DNA of 64,000 bases from Dugong dugon (taxonomy: Eukaryota; Chordata; Mammalia; Sirenia; Dugongidae). Both the position numbers and the translations under genes were made by a program. The stretch lies in contig CM057475.1 in the NCBI GenBank assembly GCA_030035585.1, positions 4,969,501-5,033,500 of the forward strand, in the 5' to 3' direction. The notes beneath the pieces were generated by a model. The model saw only the letters and a program-made list of their open reading frames with translations. It searched no databases and had not been told where the DNA came from. Positions 1 to 10,687 of this stretch are shown in pieces. The stretch's first letter is position 1; every line of letters begins with the position of its first letter.

Positions 1-264
1 ATCCAGTATTCTGGATGCTCTGAGAAGCCCTGCAGAATAAACTCTGTTACCTGTGTCTGGTTACTCATGGTCCTCAAGCTGAGAGGTGTTTTGGGGACTA
101 TCTGGAGAATCTCTACCCACAGATTCATGTGATTTCAGGGCTTGGGAGAGAAATGAGAACCGTCTTAGGAAAGCTGCTACCATGTTGCATTCATACCTGA
201 CATCATTGCATGAGCAATTTTATATGGACTGACTAGGACTTACTATTGAAGACAAATATACCAA
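1..264. other. Unassigned sequence, no gene seen
   Basis: No long open frame, splice-bounded exon or repeat family that I recognise. It reads as ordinary mammalian intergenic or intronic DNA. Confidence 0.4.
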
Positions 265-790
265 TATAACAGTAGACAAAGGACATGAACGTGCAGTTCA
301 TAAAAAGCAAATGCAAATGGCCAATTAAACTCATGAAACATCAAATAAATGTAAATTAAATCAATGATTCACTCTTTATCATCCTTTATTTGGCAAAGTT
401 AAATAGACATGATAATGACCATCAGTAGCATGGGTGCTAAGATGCAGACCTTTTAAAATATGTATTCCATTTGTGTCAGAACTTTCACTTCTAGGAATTT
501 ACCCTAAAAAAATAATTATGAATATCTTCAAGGTGTCATCTCAGCACTATTTAAAACAGTGACAAATTTTAAAGTAGTCTGTATTCTGAAGGGTGAGTAT
601 TATGATATATTGATATAATGGAATGCTGTGTAATTACCAAATTTATGCTTTAGGAATATTTTATTGATGCTTATAAAGTAGAATGGAAAAATATTATAAA
701 TAGTATGCACTATAGGATCCCATCTTAGGTTTTTAAAAAAGATGTAGGAAAAACATCTGGTGAGTGGGGATGGATTATGGTTGATTTGTA
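265..790 (+). mobile_element. Old L1M-type LINE 3' fragment
   Basis: The order of landmarks matches the end of L1 ORF2 and the 3' UTR: an A-rich stretch resembling aaatgcaaatggccaat, then a 'cacttctaggaattt' block near 490 (the 'ccactcctaggaat' region of L1), then a 'tggaatgctgtgtaa' block near 620. Stops are frequent and the copy is strongly diverged, so it is an ancient, dead fragment. Subfamily not assigned. Confidence 0.6.
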
Positions 791-829
791 TTTCCTTCTT
801 TGTATTGATGTGCCTTTTCCGAATATTCT

Positions 830-1345
830 GTTCTGTGACCTTTCTAAATAGCCAATCTATCATGTAACTCTCCTAAAAATTCTTCTGTGACTCTCCATTG
901 CTGACAAAATACAGGCTCCCCAGCTGCTTCTTCTGGGTCTGCCTCCTCTCCAGCCTCTCTTCCAACTCTTCCTATCCCTCCAAGCCAAAGCTCCAGACCC
1001 ACCCAGCACTCAAGCTTGCCAATGCACCCACCCATGTCAAGGTTTTTTGGTTTTGTTCTTGTAGCTCCCTTAGCCAGGAATGTCCTCTTCTCAAGAACAA
1101 GGTCAATCAGCAGCTTTCTCCGTTCCTGGCACTCCTTCCCTAGAGAAAAAGGGCTGCTCCCTTTCTGTGTCCCACCAGATTCTGCACTGACTTGACCATC
1201 CTACATGACCAGGTTACAGACGATCTCCCCTTAGGTTGCTGCATACACCTCATTCATCTCTGGATATCCCTTCTTGGCACCTAGGACTATGACTGGCATG
1301 GAGTGGATAGGCACTCAATTACATCTGCTGAAAGAATGCTGAGGA
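830..1345 (+). mobile_element. Probable L2 LINE 3' end
   Basis: The tail near 1,250-1,330 follows the L2 3' end pattern ('ttcatctctg..', 'ggcac..', 'gactggcatgg', 'ggcactcaatta', 'tgctgaaagaatg'). The CT-rich upstream part (880-1,140) fits the L2 ORF end. It is heavily diverged, so the left boundary is uncertain. Confidence 0.5.
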
Positions 1346-3104
1346 ACAATCAAGTACTAATAAAAGTAGAATGCTTTCTATTCTCAAGATAGTACACATT
1401 CTGTATTGTTTAAGATGAAATCAGTAGAGTATCACACTCACTTTCTCCTTCCTTTCAACTAAAAGAGTTAAGATGTTCATTTTTAATAAAGAATTCTGCT
1501 TTTTGTTAAACTTCAAGAAATGCATTCACCACTGAAGCATTAAAAGGTTTATATAAAATGGTCAAATCTCGCCTATAATTCAGGTCATATCACCATTTTA
1601 TAAGGTGAAGACAAAAGCTTTTCTTTGAAGAACATGAAATTTCCATGGTTCTGAGCAATATAGCTATATTCATGTGGATTCTGTTCAAAATGGATGAAAA
1701 TGATAAAATTCTACCCGTGTACCTTCCCAGCAGCAAAGTATCAAATCAGGTTGGCTAAATCATGCTGGTGGGTATAATAAATAACATATTCTCTGGTTTA
1801 TTTCATTTTTATTTGTGAAAGGGATAAAAGCATTGAATAATTACTTTTTTCAGTTTGAGTTTAGGATCTGTGGAAATAATTGTGTGACTTTATTTCCTCC
1901 TCACCACATTCAAGTAAGTGATCCCTGTTTAACTCCAGGGAGTCTTATGAGGATGAAAAGCTGAGGACGACGTCTCAATGTAAGGTTTCTGCACTTCCCA
2001 CTAATGTCTTCCCTAGGATTCTCACCACCTGAACCCCCCACCATCATCCACCGTCCACTCATATTACAGTACATATTACAAGCAATACCAGAGAGTCATA
2101 ATACAAGAGACAAATATGTCTATCACCAAACATTACTAAGTGTGCCAGGTCTATCACACACCCTACTGGGGTATCAAAAGAACCTATTACAAAGTAAACC
2201 TTAAACTGATCTTTCTTTAAGTCAGCTCCAGAATAATAATAGAAAACACCAACAGCGTAAATGGTTTTGAACACATGCTGAGCACAAGAAAGCTTCAACA
2301 ACCTGATTCACATTCATGGAACAAATTACCTTTTCAGGTAATTACCCACTCACTGTAATTTCCAGGACAGGTAGACAGTCTTCTCATACAATTGGTCAAC
2401 AAGGAGATCAAAGAATCAAGACACTAAGACTCTTTCGGTGAGAATGATCATGAAATCTCTGTTGGACCTCAGCCTGTCGTTTCCTCTTCCGAAAATAACA
2501 AAAAACTTTGTCCCCCGAGGTTCATAGAGCATTGGCTTTAATTCTCATCAAACATGATGGGATTTTTACTAAAGACATGAGGGAGGAAAGAAAGATTTCA
2601 AGAAACAACTCCCAAGTTTAAACAAACACTGTATTCAACAACACAGTGATTCCCCTTCAGCAACGGTTATTTTCCACAATTATCAAACCTAACAGCACCC
2701 AAATTTCAGAAAGAATGAAAATTCATCTTGCATGATTTTCATTATTTTAAGGAAACAGCAATAAGTGTCTTCCCAAAACCTCTGAAATTAAAATGTTCAT
2801 TGCATTTTTTCCCAGTTTTCTTGAATTTTATGGGAAGACAATTTACTTTTAGTAAAGTATTATCTTAGTTCCAATTTATTTCTCAGACTTTCACAAATGG
2901 AAAGTTATTATTGTTTTAAAGTATTATAATCAATAATAGATAACTTGATTACTTGTATTATTTTTATCTTTAAAGAGATTGGAGGATTTTCATAGATAAC
3001 ACATAATTAAGCTGATACTCTTATATTATGCTAATTATGTAAATGTACCTATTGAAAACTTATTTAAAGAATAGAAACCTAAAAATCGAAAATGTCAAAA
3101 TCTC
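1346..3104. other. Unassigned AT-rich sequence, no gene seen
   Basis: Only short open frames occur and none resembles a known protein. No young repeat is visible. It may be very old repeat remnants or unique DNA. Confidence 0.4.
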
Positions 3105-3265
3105 ACACTTCAAGATTTAAATATGAAACACAGTTTGGAGATCACCTAGTGCAATCTATTTATTTTAAAGTCCAATAGGAATCTAAGTGATTAACCCCTA
3201 GTCACACAAAATACTACTGGCAAAGCTAGACCCAGAGATTTGAAATTCCAGTCCAGAATTTTCTT
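3105..3265 (-). mobile_element. Probable MIR SINE, minus strand
   Basis: The plus strand reads like the complement of a MIR core: 'gatcacctagtgcaatc', 'taacccctagtcacacaaa', 'ggcaaagctagacccagagattt'. This corresponds to the usual 'gaggttaagtaacttgcccaaggtcacac' region in diverged form. Confidence 0.5.
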
Positions 3266-4429
3266 CTGTGTAAGTTGTTAATTGCTTCTCTAAATCCAAC
3301 TCAGTCAAATGTCAAAGAAAAATCAAGAAAAAGAAAAATCAACAAAGAATTTATATGATCATTTGTTATGGCTGAGGTGTGAAATGAGAACCCTAAACTC
3401 TCAACCACTTTTGGCACTCCATTTAGCTCTATTATTTCATTTACTGATCCAACAGTAATAATACAGTAATAGCAGTAAGAAATCCACAATGTTACTGATC
3501 CTAGGTCAGCTGAACAAAAATATATCGTCTTTTATGCAGTTAATGATCCAAAGTAAGCAGACTTAGAATTATGAACAGAAATTTGCTTGTCTTTCTTATA
3601 TCATCCAATGGAACAAATTGTTCTAAGAATAGTCATAGTTACCTTGGAAAAATTCTTTCACCTTTCTGCAGCTAATAAATTTTATTTGTGGAAGTCTTTT
3701 CTCTATCAACCACAACTAAGGTTGTAAACATGAAGACACTGAGGTATTATGCAGTCTATGACAAGATCAGTCCAGACAGGATGAAGGCTTTCTTCCCCTA
3801 TTTAAGATGATCCTGCCAAGAATTTGTGACTCACCTTCAGCAAAGTTTGTCACTGCCTGTGGGAGACACCTGGGAGAGATGTTCACAACTATTACTCTAA
3901 GTGGACCCTGAAGGAGCTATTAAATTAAGTGTCTCTTTGCTGGAGACTTGGCTATTATCAGTGTTCACAGAAAGGCCATTTCAGACTTTTATTCAAACCT
4001 GTATGAAAGGATCTGATCCAGAGCAGGGGGACAGGGTGCAACCTCTCCCCCAGCTCAGACTCTGGAGCAGGCAGACCAGACTCTCAGACTCAGAATAATG
4101 TGCTCATACACATAGGCTGGAGAAAAGATGTCCACCAGGCAGCTAGCATTTCTAGAGTGCCTTGCATGGAAGACTAGAAGCATGGAGCAAATATTCCCTG
4201 TCCACAAATAAACCACCCCCTCTAACAGAGCTGGTCCCCTTACACTCCCTCACTCACATCTTGGCCCCCCTATCTTCTACTACTTCCCTTCCCCACCTCA
4301 TATTTTCCCTCCCTATCCAAATCTCGCCTTGATCTACCACCATCTCCTGGATCACGCTTTCCCTGACTCAGTGGAGGGAAACAATCAATCCCTCTGCTGA
4401 ACTTCTGTCACATCCAGGGGTTCCACATC
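3266..4429. other. Unassigned sequence, no gene seen
   Basis: No convincing coding frame or recognisable repeat. The part from 4,180 to 4,400 is C-rich and T-rich. Confidence 0.4.
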
Positions 4430-4612
4430 ATGCTTTAGTGGCAATAACATGGGATTTAGAGTCTTCACAGAGTCAAATCCCAACCCTGAAAGGTACTCAT
4501 TGTGTGACCTTGGGCAGATTTGTTTACCTCTCCAGGACTCAGTTATAATAATAATAAGGCCTACCTCATTATCACAGTACCTGATACATGAAAAGAGGTT
4601 GGCAATATTTTA
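4430..4612 (+). mobile_element. MIR SINE, plus strand
   Basis: A clear MIR core: 'ttagtggcaataacatgggattta', then 'tcaaatcccaaccctg', then 'tgtgtgaccttgggcag', 'acctctccaggactcagtt', 'ataataataaggcctacctcat'. This is an ancient tRNA-derived SINE in mammalian-wide distribution. Confidence 0.78.
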
Positions 4613-4844
4613 TTTCCTCTTCCCCTAATTTGCCACCATTTACATATATTAGTTAGCAAGCAGGGAACAGGTTAGAGATCTGTTTTCTACCATAGTAGGA
4701 AATTTCCCTGAACATAATTGATACTGAACAAGTAATTATTGATTAAGCGATTAATCAGTTTAGTTGGAGAGTTAAGTGTGTTTGTTATGAAAAGCCACTT
4801 CAAACAGTTTTAGTTTTACTAAGCAGCATGATATGCTTGAAACA

Positions 4845-5035
4845 AGCACTGAACTAAATAGTTGACAATTGGTTTTGAGAGCTGACTCTCTTACTTAACT
4901 AGCTTTGTGAATTTATGCATGTCTTGTAACCTCTCTGAAACCCAATTATTTCACCTACAGAATGGGAAAAAATAATACTTGTCTTTGGGATTGTTCTTTG
5001 GACTAAACAAGATGATGAATATGAATTCATTTTAG
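4845..5035 (+). mobile_element. MIR-family SINE, diverged
   Basis: MIR-like order of blocks: 'cttacttaactagctttgtgaattt', 'cttgtaacctctctgaaacccaatt', 'cacctacagaatgggaaaaa', 'aataatacttgtc', then 'ttgttctttggactaaacaagatgatga'. It is more diverged than the copy at 4,430. Confidence 0.65.
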
Positions 5036-5264
5036 AAATCATGCTACTTGCCGTCATGGATTGGTCAAGAGAATTACACACAAAAAATTCTACCTTGGCA
5101 GCATTAAACCCAAGCAGTTACCTTTTTTTTTCTCAACAAAATAAAAGATACATGAAAAACAAAAGAAGATACATGAATAGGGAACTTCATTTTTGTGATG
5201 TTAATGCTATGTTTCCATTCAGGAATAGATGTTTATGGGTTATGTTAAAGACTAAACTGCTGTA

Positions 5265-5482
5265 ACAAAACCAAAAAACCAAATCCATTACCATCGAGCC
5301 AATTCTGACTTACAGCCACCCTATAGGACAGAGTAGGACTGCCCCATAGGGTTTTCAAGACCGTAAATCTTTATGGGAGCAGACTGCCCCTTCTTTCTCC
5401 CACAGAGCATCTGGTGGGTTTGAACCACTGACTTTTGGTTAGCATCCAAGCACTTTAACCACTGCACCACCAAGAGACCTGA
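5265..5482 (-). mobile_element. AfroSINE, minus strand
   Basis: Reads as the complement of the AfroSINE. It has an A/C-rich tail at the left (aaaaccaaaaaaccaaa), then 'ccattaccatcgagccaat', 'cctataggacagagtag', 'ctgccccatagggttt', a middle 'tctttatgggagcagactgcc' block, and 'accactgcaccaccaag' at the tRNA-like head. It is a long-form copy that includes the middle block. Confidence 0.9.
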
Positions 5483-6055
5483 AAATACAGTAGCTTAATT
5501 TTTTTTCTTTCACTCAACAATCTAAAGATGTATGTCAGTGGTAGGGGTAGTTTCCAGGTAGATGGGGTAGCTTTGCTACAGTAAATGATTTAAGAATCCA
5601 GGTTCTTCCCAAGTCAATGATTCTCAGTCTCCTAGGCCATTATTCTCATCTGCATGATTAAAGTTGTTTTGCAAGGCTATAGGAAGGCAAGAGAAAAGAA
5701 ATCTACAAGCAAGTGAAGCAGATGTTGCACACAATAATTCTGCTAGCATTCTATTAGCAAGAATTTAATTGCATGGCTCCATATAGCTACAAGGGAAGCT
5801 GGGAAACATAGTTAAGGTGGGATGCCACATGTACGAAGAGAATGCAGAATGAATCTTGGGGGAAAATTAACAATTGCCACAGATACAAAAGACAGGTGAT
5901 TTTAGAGAAAACTGAGGGTCAGAGTGAATTTTAAATGTTACTCCATAGAATGGAGATTCAGGAAGGAAAGAGGGAATAGTTATACAGTTATACAGGAAAG
6001 AAAGGGAAGGTGAACGGAAGTTGAAAGAAGTAGAAAGGCTAATGATCAACACATT
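5483..6055. other. Unassigned sequence left of L1 A
   Basis: No gene or recognised repeat seen. Its right end is the pre-integration flank of L1 A. Confidence 0.4.
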
Positions 6056-6068
6056 GAAATTTAAAAGA
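6056..6068. repeat. Left target-site duplication of L1 A
   Basis: The 13-bp string gaaatttaaaaga is repeated exactly at 18,983-18,995. It abuts the L1 5' end directly, and its partner lies just past L1 B, which shows that B later landed in the A junction. Confidence 0.8.
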
Positions 6069-8015
6069 GACAACATGGCACTATAGACAGAAGCACCATG
6101 CTGTCCCTCTGCAGCAAAAACCCAAAAAATTAAGTAAAACAGATACAAATGTCAATCCTGTAACCCTAAGCATCAAATGAAGGGATAAAGAACTAGATCA
6201 AGCGCTGAATGGAAGAAAAAACTGACAGAGAACAGACAAAGAGGAGAGCTACTGAGTGGAGGACCCCTGCCAGCTAATGAGGCACAGCTTTGCCATCTCG
6301 AAGCACAGCCAGCAACAACCCCAAATAGGGAGTATGGAAGGTAAATTTACGGAGCTCCCAACAGGAGACAGAGCACATGGTAACCAGAAAAAGACACTTT
6401 CCCACCTCTCACCCTTCACCCCTGTATGCTGCCTCAGCTCTTCTCAATGGTCCATGGTGGCTTGGCCAGACAGACACAAGTTCACTGCTACCCCAGGTCC
6501 TCCCCACCCCCACTGGTAGGCTCCCTCAGTGCCATTTTCTCTCTCTCTGTCTTCCTTTTCTCTCTCCCTCCCACTTAACACTGTGCACTGTCTCTGCCCC
6601 TTCCTGATGGGCTTCACCATGCCACTCAGCAAGAGAGACATCCGCTTACCACCACCCTGTGCCCACATTACTCCCACTGGATGGCTCCCTCAGTGCCATT
6701 TTTTTCTCTCTCTTTCCCTTTTTTCCTTTTCTTTCTCCCTCTCACCTAGCCCTATGCGCCCTTCCTGATGAGCTAAACCATGCCACCCGGTGAAAGAGAT
6801 ACCAGCTCACCGCCACCCCAGTTCTGCCCTGCCCCCACTGGCCATCACCGTTGCCATATTTTTTTCTCTGTCTCCCTTCCTTCCTTTTCTTTCCCCTGCT
6901 CACCTAGCCCTGTGAACCACCTCTGCTCCTTCTCAACTGGACATGCCACACTGCTCAGCTAGAGAGCCACCACCACGCGGCCACCCTAGGTCTGCCCCAC
7001 CCCCGTCTGCCTATTCTCACCAGGCTGCCTTTTTTATTTTTTTGCTTTTGCTTCTCTCTCTTCTTTCCTTTCTTTCTCCCAGACATCTAGCTCAACACAT
7101 CACACCCCCTCCCTTCCAACTGACCCTAGGGTCTACTCTGCCCCCACTAGCAGGCTCCTGCTGAGTGATTTTTTTAAATTCTTTTTTCTCTCTTTCCCTT
7201 TCTTCCTTTTTTTCCTCTCCTTCCCACCTAGCTCCATGCATCATCTCTGCCCCTTCCTGACAGACCATACTTGCCACTCGGCAAGAGAGACAGTGACACA
7301 GTCTTCCCAGGTCCACCCCACCCTCACCCAACAGCTCCTGCCATGTCACTGTTTTTTTCTTTCTTTTCTCTATTTCCCTTCCTTCTTTTTCTTTATCCTC
7401 CCACCTAGCCTCCTACACCACCTTTCCTCTTTACCACCAGCCCCCAGGTCACCCAGCCCCCACCTGCCAGCTACTTTTTTAATATTTCTCTCTCTTTTCT
7501 TGTCTTTCTACACCCCTGCCCAGCCCCATATAGTCCCCTTCCCACCAGGCCCCCACATGCCACTGTGGCTACAGCACACTTGGTGCTCAAGCCAGTGACC
7601 ACACTGGGCCTGCACTTCCCCTTCCTGTCATTTGACCAGCTGCTGTACAGTGGGAAATGGGCCTACACCACTCCCCATCCAAAACCCCTGCCTCTCTGGT
7701 GAGGGGCTGGGAAAGTTTCCAAATTGCTGGAAGAACATCAGGAGACAGAGTGTGCCCACCCAATCTGCCCTCAGCCACCTCACCGAACCAGCGTACAGGG
7801 AAGCAGATTCACCCTGCTCACCCAGACAATGTGGTGAGAACTATCGTGCCCACAGATGAGCAAGCAGCAAAACATACCTGGCTCGCCTAACCTAACATAT
7901 TAAAACAAAACAAAAAAGCAGGATGAAGCAAATGAACATAAATAAATAAATAAATAATACCTTAATACCTCAGAGACAGCAGACAATATCAAAACATATA
8001 AAAAAGCAGGACAAG
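6069..8015 (+). promoter_or_regulatory. L1 A 5' UTR with repeated monomer-like units
   Basis: About 1.9 kb upstream of ORF1. One copy of an L1 monomer (ggagctcccaacaggagac near 6,352) is followed by units that each end in a T/C-rich tract and a 'cacctagc'-like block (near 6,740, 6,900, 7,085, 7,226 and 7,401). The spacing is roughly 145-185 bp. By analogy to L1 5' UTRs of other mammals this should hold the internal promoter. No promoter activity can be read from sequence alone. Confidence 0.65.
7360..7713 (+). repeat. 5' UTR arm of an inverted repeat in L1 A
   Basis: This CT-rich stretch occurs again in reverse complement at 9,411-9,750. Shared blocks include 'ccacatgccactgtggctac', 'gtgctcaagccagtgaccac' and 'cagctgctgtacagtgggaa'. 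Identity by eye is around 90%. Confidence 0.85.
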
Positions 8016-9049
8016 ATGCCTCCAGCAAATAACCAAAATAAAGAATCATATGACCTTTCAGTAGAAAAAAGGGCAGTGGAACTACCTGATATGGAATTCA
8101 CAAGACTAATATTTAGCACTCTCAGAGAGATAAGGAAAGAAATCCAGGAAAACACAGAAAAAAAATCAATGAAAACATAGTCAAAATCAAGGAAAACACA
8201 GACAAAGCAATAGAAGAACTCAGGAAAATAATACAAGAACAAAACACCAAAATAAATAAAAAATTAGAAATCATACAAAAACAGCAACTAGAAATCCAAA
8301 AGATAAACCACAAAATGTCAGAAATGGACAATTCAATAGAAAGTTTTATGAGCAAATTTGAAACAATGGAAGACAGAATCAGTGAAATTGAAGACAAATC
8401 CATGGATGCCACTATGAGGAGAAGTCAGAGAAAATTATAAAGAAAAATGAATAAAACCTAAGAATTACATGGAACACAATCAAGAGCAAAAATTTGCATG
8501 TGATTGGAGTTTCAGAGCAGGAGGAGAAAATGGAAAACACAGAGAAGATTGTTGAAGATTTGCTGGCAGAAAACTTTCCAAATATTATGAAAGACAAAAA
8601 GCCGACTATACAAGAAGCTCAACAAACCCCATATACAATAGACCCTCTTTTAAAGTCACCAAGACACATCATAATCACACTTTCCAAAAGCAAAGAAAGA
8701 ATTCTGAGAGCAGCTCAAGAAAAAGGAAGAGTCACTTACAAAAGGGAAACAATAAGACTAAACTCTGATTACTCGACAGAAACTACGCAAGCAAGAAGGC
8801 AGTTGGATGACATGTATAAAACCGTGAAAGAAAAGAACTACCAACCAAGAATAATATATCCTGCAAAACTCTCTCAAATACAATGGTGAAACTAGGACAT
8901 TTCCAGATAAACAGAAATTAAGGAAATTTGCAAAAACCAAACCAAAGTTACAGGAAATATTAAAGGAAGTCCTCCAGCTAGAGCATGAAAACATCAAACA
9001 ACAACCAAAGTTTAAGGCACAGGACAGCATCAGCCAGGTACCAACCTAA
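8016..9049 (+). pseudogene. L1 A ORF1 (RNA-binding chaperone protein), broken
   Basis: ORF1 of L1 encodes an RNA-binding trimeric protein that coats L1 RNA in cytoplasmic particles. The ATG at 8,016 follows the 5' UTR and matches the start of the homologous frame in L1 D (24,814). The N-terminal half is a lysine- and glutamate-rich coiled coil, with repeats of the type QKQQLEIQKI. The C-terminal half, open at 8,494-8,889, contains the conserved RNA-binding region with HVIGVSEQEEK near its start and ILRAAQEKGRVTYK later. Frameshifts near 8,160 and 8,440 and after 8,885 split it. The expected stop is at 9,047-9,049. About 340 codons would be usual for this family. Confidence 0.8.
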
Positions 9050-9410
9050 ATAAAGAACTCCCAATAATAAAATAAGGCTAAAAGACTTAAAACAGAGAAA
9101 CAGAGATGTCAATCTGTAAATGATGATAACGCCAAAACAATAAAAGGGGGAATACATGGTATAGGTATAAAACTTTCAAATGGAGAAGAAATCAAGATGA
9201 TGTCAAGTAATTAAAGACTAGTTCAAACTTAGTAATATAGGGGTACATTTCAAGATAACCACAAAGAAAGTTAACAAACCTACTCATCAGAATAAAAAAG
9301 AAGAAAATCATTAAGATTTAGTAAACACAAAGTCTACTATAATGAAGGAAAATCCACAAACAAAAGGAACTCAGCACAGGAAACTAAAAGGAACAAAGAA
9401 AACATCAGCA

Positions 9411-9750
9411 CATCCCAGCCCCTCACCAGCGTTTTGGATGGGAAGTGGAGCAGGCCCTTTTCCCACTGTACAGCAGCTGGTCAAGTGACAGGAAGGGGGA
9501 CATGCAGGCCCAGTGTGGTCACTGGCTTGAGCACCAAGGGTGCTGTAGCCACAGTGGCATGTGGGGGCCTGGTGGGAAGGGGAGCATATGGGGCTGGGCA
9601 TGGGGTAGAAAGACAAGAAAAGAGAAAGACTAAAAAAGTAGCTGGCAGGTGGGGGCTGGGTGACCTGGGGGCTGGTGGTAACGAGGAAAGGTGGCATAGG
9701 AGGCTAGGTGGGAGGATAAAGAAAAGGAAGAAAGGGAAACAGAGAAAAGA
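9411..9750 (-). repeat. Inverted 5' UTR segment in the ORF1-ORF2 spacer of L1 A
   Basis: On the minus strand this matches 7,360-7,713 of the same element over about 340 bp, with a small deletion near 9,430. The matching spacers of L1 B (about 14,100) and L1 D (about 26,200) are short and A-rich and lack it. The flanking L1 sequence is otherwise colinear on both sides, so this is an insertion or inversion-duplication within the spacer. Confidence 0.85.
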
Positions 9751-10680
9751 CAACAATAAACTCATACTTATCGATAATAACAATAAATGTAAATGGATTA
9801 AATGTGCCTATAAAGAGACAGAGTGGCAGAATGGATTTAAAACACACACACACACACACACATAACCCGTCAATATTCTGCCTACAAGAGACACATCTTA
9901 GACACAAAGACATAAATTTATTAAAAATCAAAGGATGGAAAAAATATATCAATCAGATGATAACCATAGAAAGGAAGGAGTGGCAATACTTATCTCTGAT
10001 AAAATAGACTTTAAGGGAAAATCCACCGTAAAAGACAAAGGACATTATATAATGTTTAAAGGGACAATCCACCAAGAAGACATAATCTTAATAAATATCT
10101 ATGCAACCGATGACAAGGCTCCAAAATACAGAAAACAAACTCTAACAACAATGAAAAGAGAATTCAGTTCCACAATAACAGTAGGAGACTTCAACACACC
10201 ACTCTTGGTAAAGGACAGAACATCTAGAAAGAAACTCAACCAAGATACAGAAGATCTAAAGGCCAAAATCAAACAACTAGATCTCATAGACATATATAGA
10301 ACACTCCACCCAACAGCAGCAAAATATACGTCCTTTTCTAATGAACCTGGAACATTCTCCAGAAGAGGCCACATGTTAGGCCACAAAGCAACCCTCAATA
10401 AAATCCAAAACATTGAAGTAATATAAAGCATTCTCTCTGATCACAATGCCATAAAAGAAGAAATCAATAACAGGAAGAATAAGGATAAAAAAATCAAATA
10501 CATGGACACTGAATAACACTTTGATTAAAAACAACTGGGTAATAGAAGAAATCAAACAGGGAATTAAAAAATTCTTAGAATCAAATAAGAAAGAAAACAC
10601 ATCATATGAAAACCTTTGGGACACAGCAAAGGTAGTCAGAGGTCAATTTATAGCAACAAACCCACACATCAAAAAAGAAG
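9747..10680 (+). pseudogene. L1 A ORF2 N-terminal endonuclease region, broken and truncated
   Basis: ORF2 of L1 encodes the endonuclease and reverse transcriptase. The expected start codon, seen as ATG in B (14,126) and D (26,232), is lost here. Recognisable endonuclease blocks follow: 'CLQETHLRHKDIN' near 9,880 and 'GDFNTPL' at about 10,186. The SDHNA block (about 10,436) survives only across a stop at 10,423. A 22-bp CA run interrupts the early part. The frame ends at the A-rich truncation point, so the RT domain is absent. Confidence 0.8.
9841..9863 (+). repeat. (CA)n microsatellite inside L1 A ORF2
   Basis: About eleven CA units replace the short 'aaaaaac' found at this site in L1 B. It probably grew by replication slippage in the dead element. 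Confidence 0.9.
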
Positions 10681-10687
10681 AAATTTA
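10671..10687. repeat. Left target-site duplication of L1 B
   Basis: The 17-bp string aaaaaagaagaaattta recurs exactly at 18,974-18,990. It overlaps the terminal A-rich tract of L1 A and the start of A's 3' target duplication. Confidence 0.8.

Larger units (their letters stand above)
6069..10680 (+). mobile_element. L1 'A': 5'-complete, 3'-truncated LINE-1
   Basis: An L1 with an L1-type 5' end (caacatggcactatagacagaag), a long pyrimidine-rich 5' UTR, ORF1, a spacer, and the first part of ORF2. It stops at an A-rich tract (aaaaaagaag) that in the related copy L1 E lies inside ORF2 (about 36,041). A 13-bp target duplication flanks the unit once L1 B is removed, so the 3' truncation probably arose at integration. 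The transcript was perhaps polyadenylated or primed at the internal A-tract. Loss of RT and the true 3' UTR makes it dead. The spacer carries an inverted 5' UTR piece. Confidence 0.85.

Noticed and set aside
1-6055. Possible host exons in the least repetitive part
   Set aside because: No frame longer than about 93 codons, no convincing splice-bounded coding segment, and the better-defined blocks are L1M, L2, MIR and AfroSINE.
7236-7598. 120-codon plus-strand open frame rich in Phe, Leu, Ser and Pro
   Set aside because: It lies in the T/C-rich L1 A 5' UTR. The composition reflects pyrimidine tracts and the frame has no homology or conservation in L1 B or D.
9434-9865. 143-codon plus-strand open frame ending in His-Thr repeats
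   Set aside because: It is the complement of 5' UTR sequence running into a CA microsatellite. It is not a gene.
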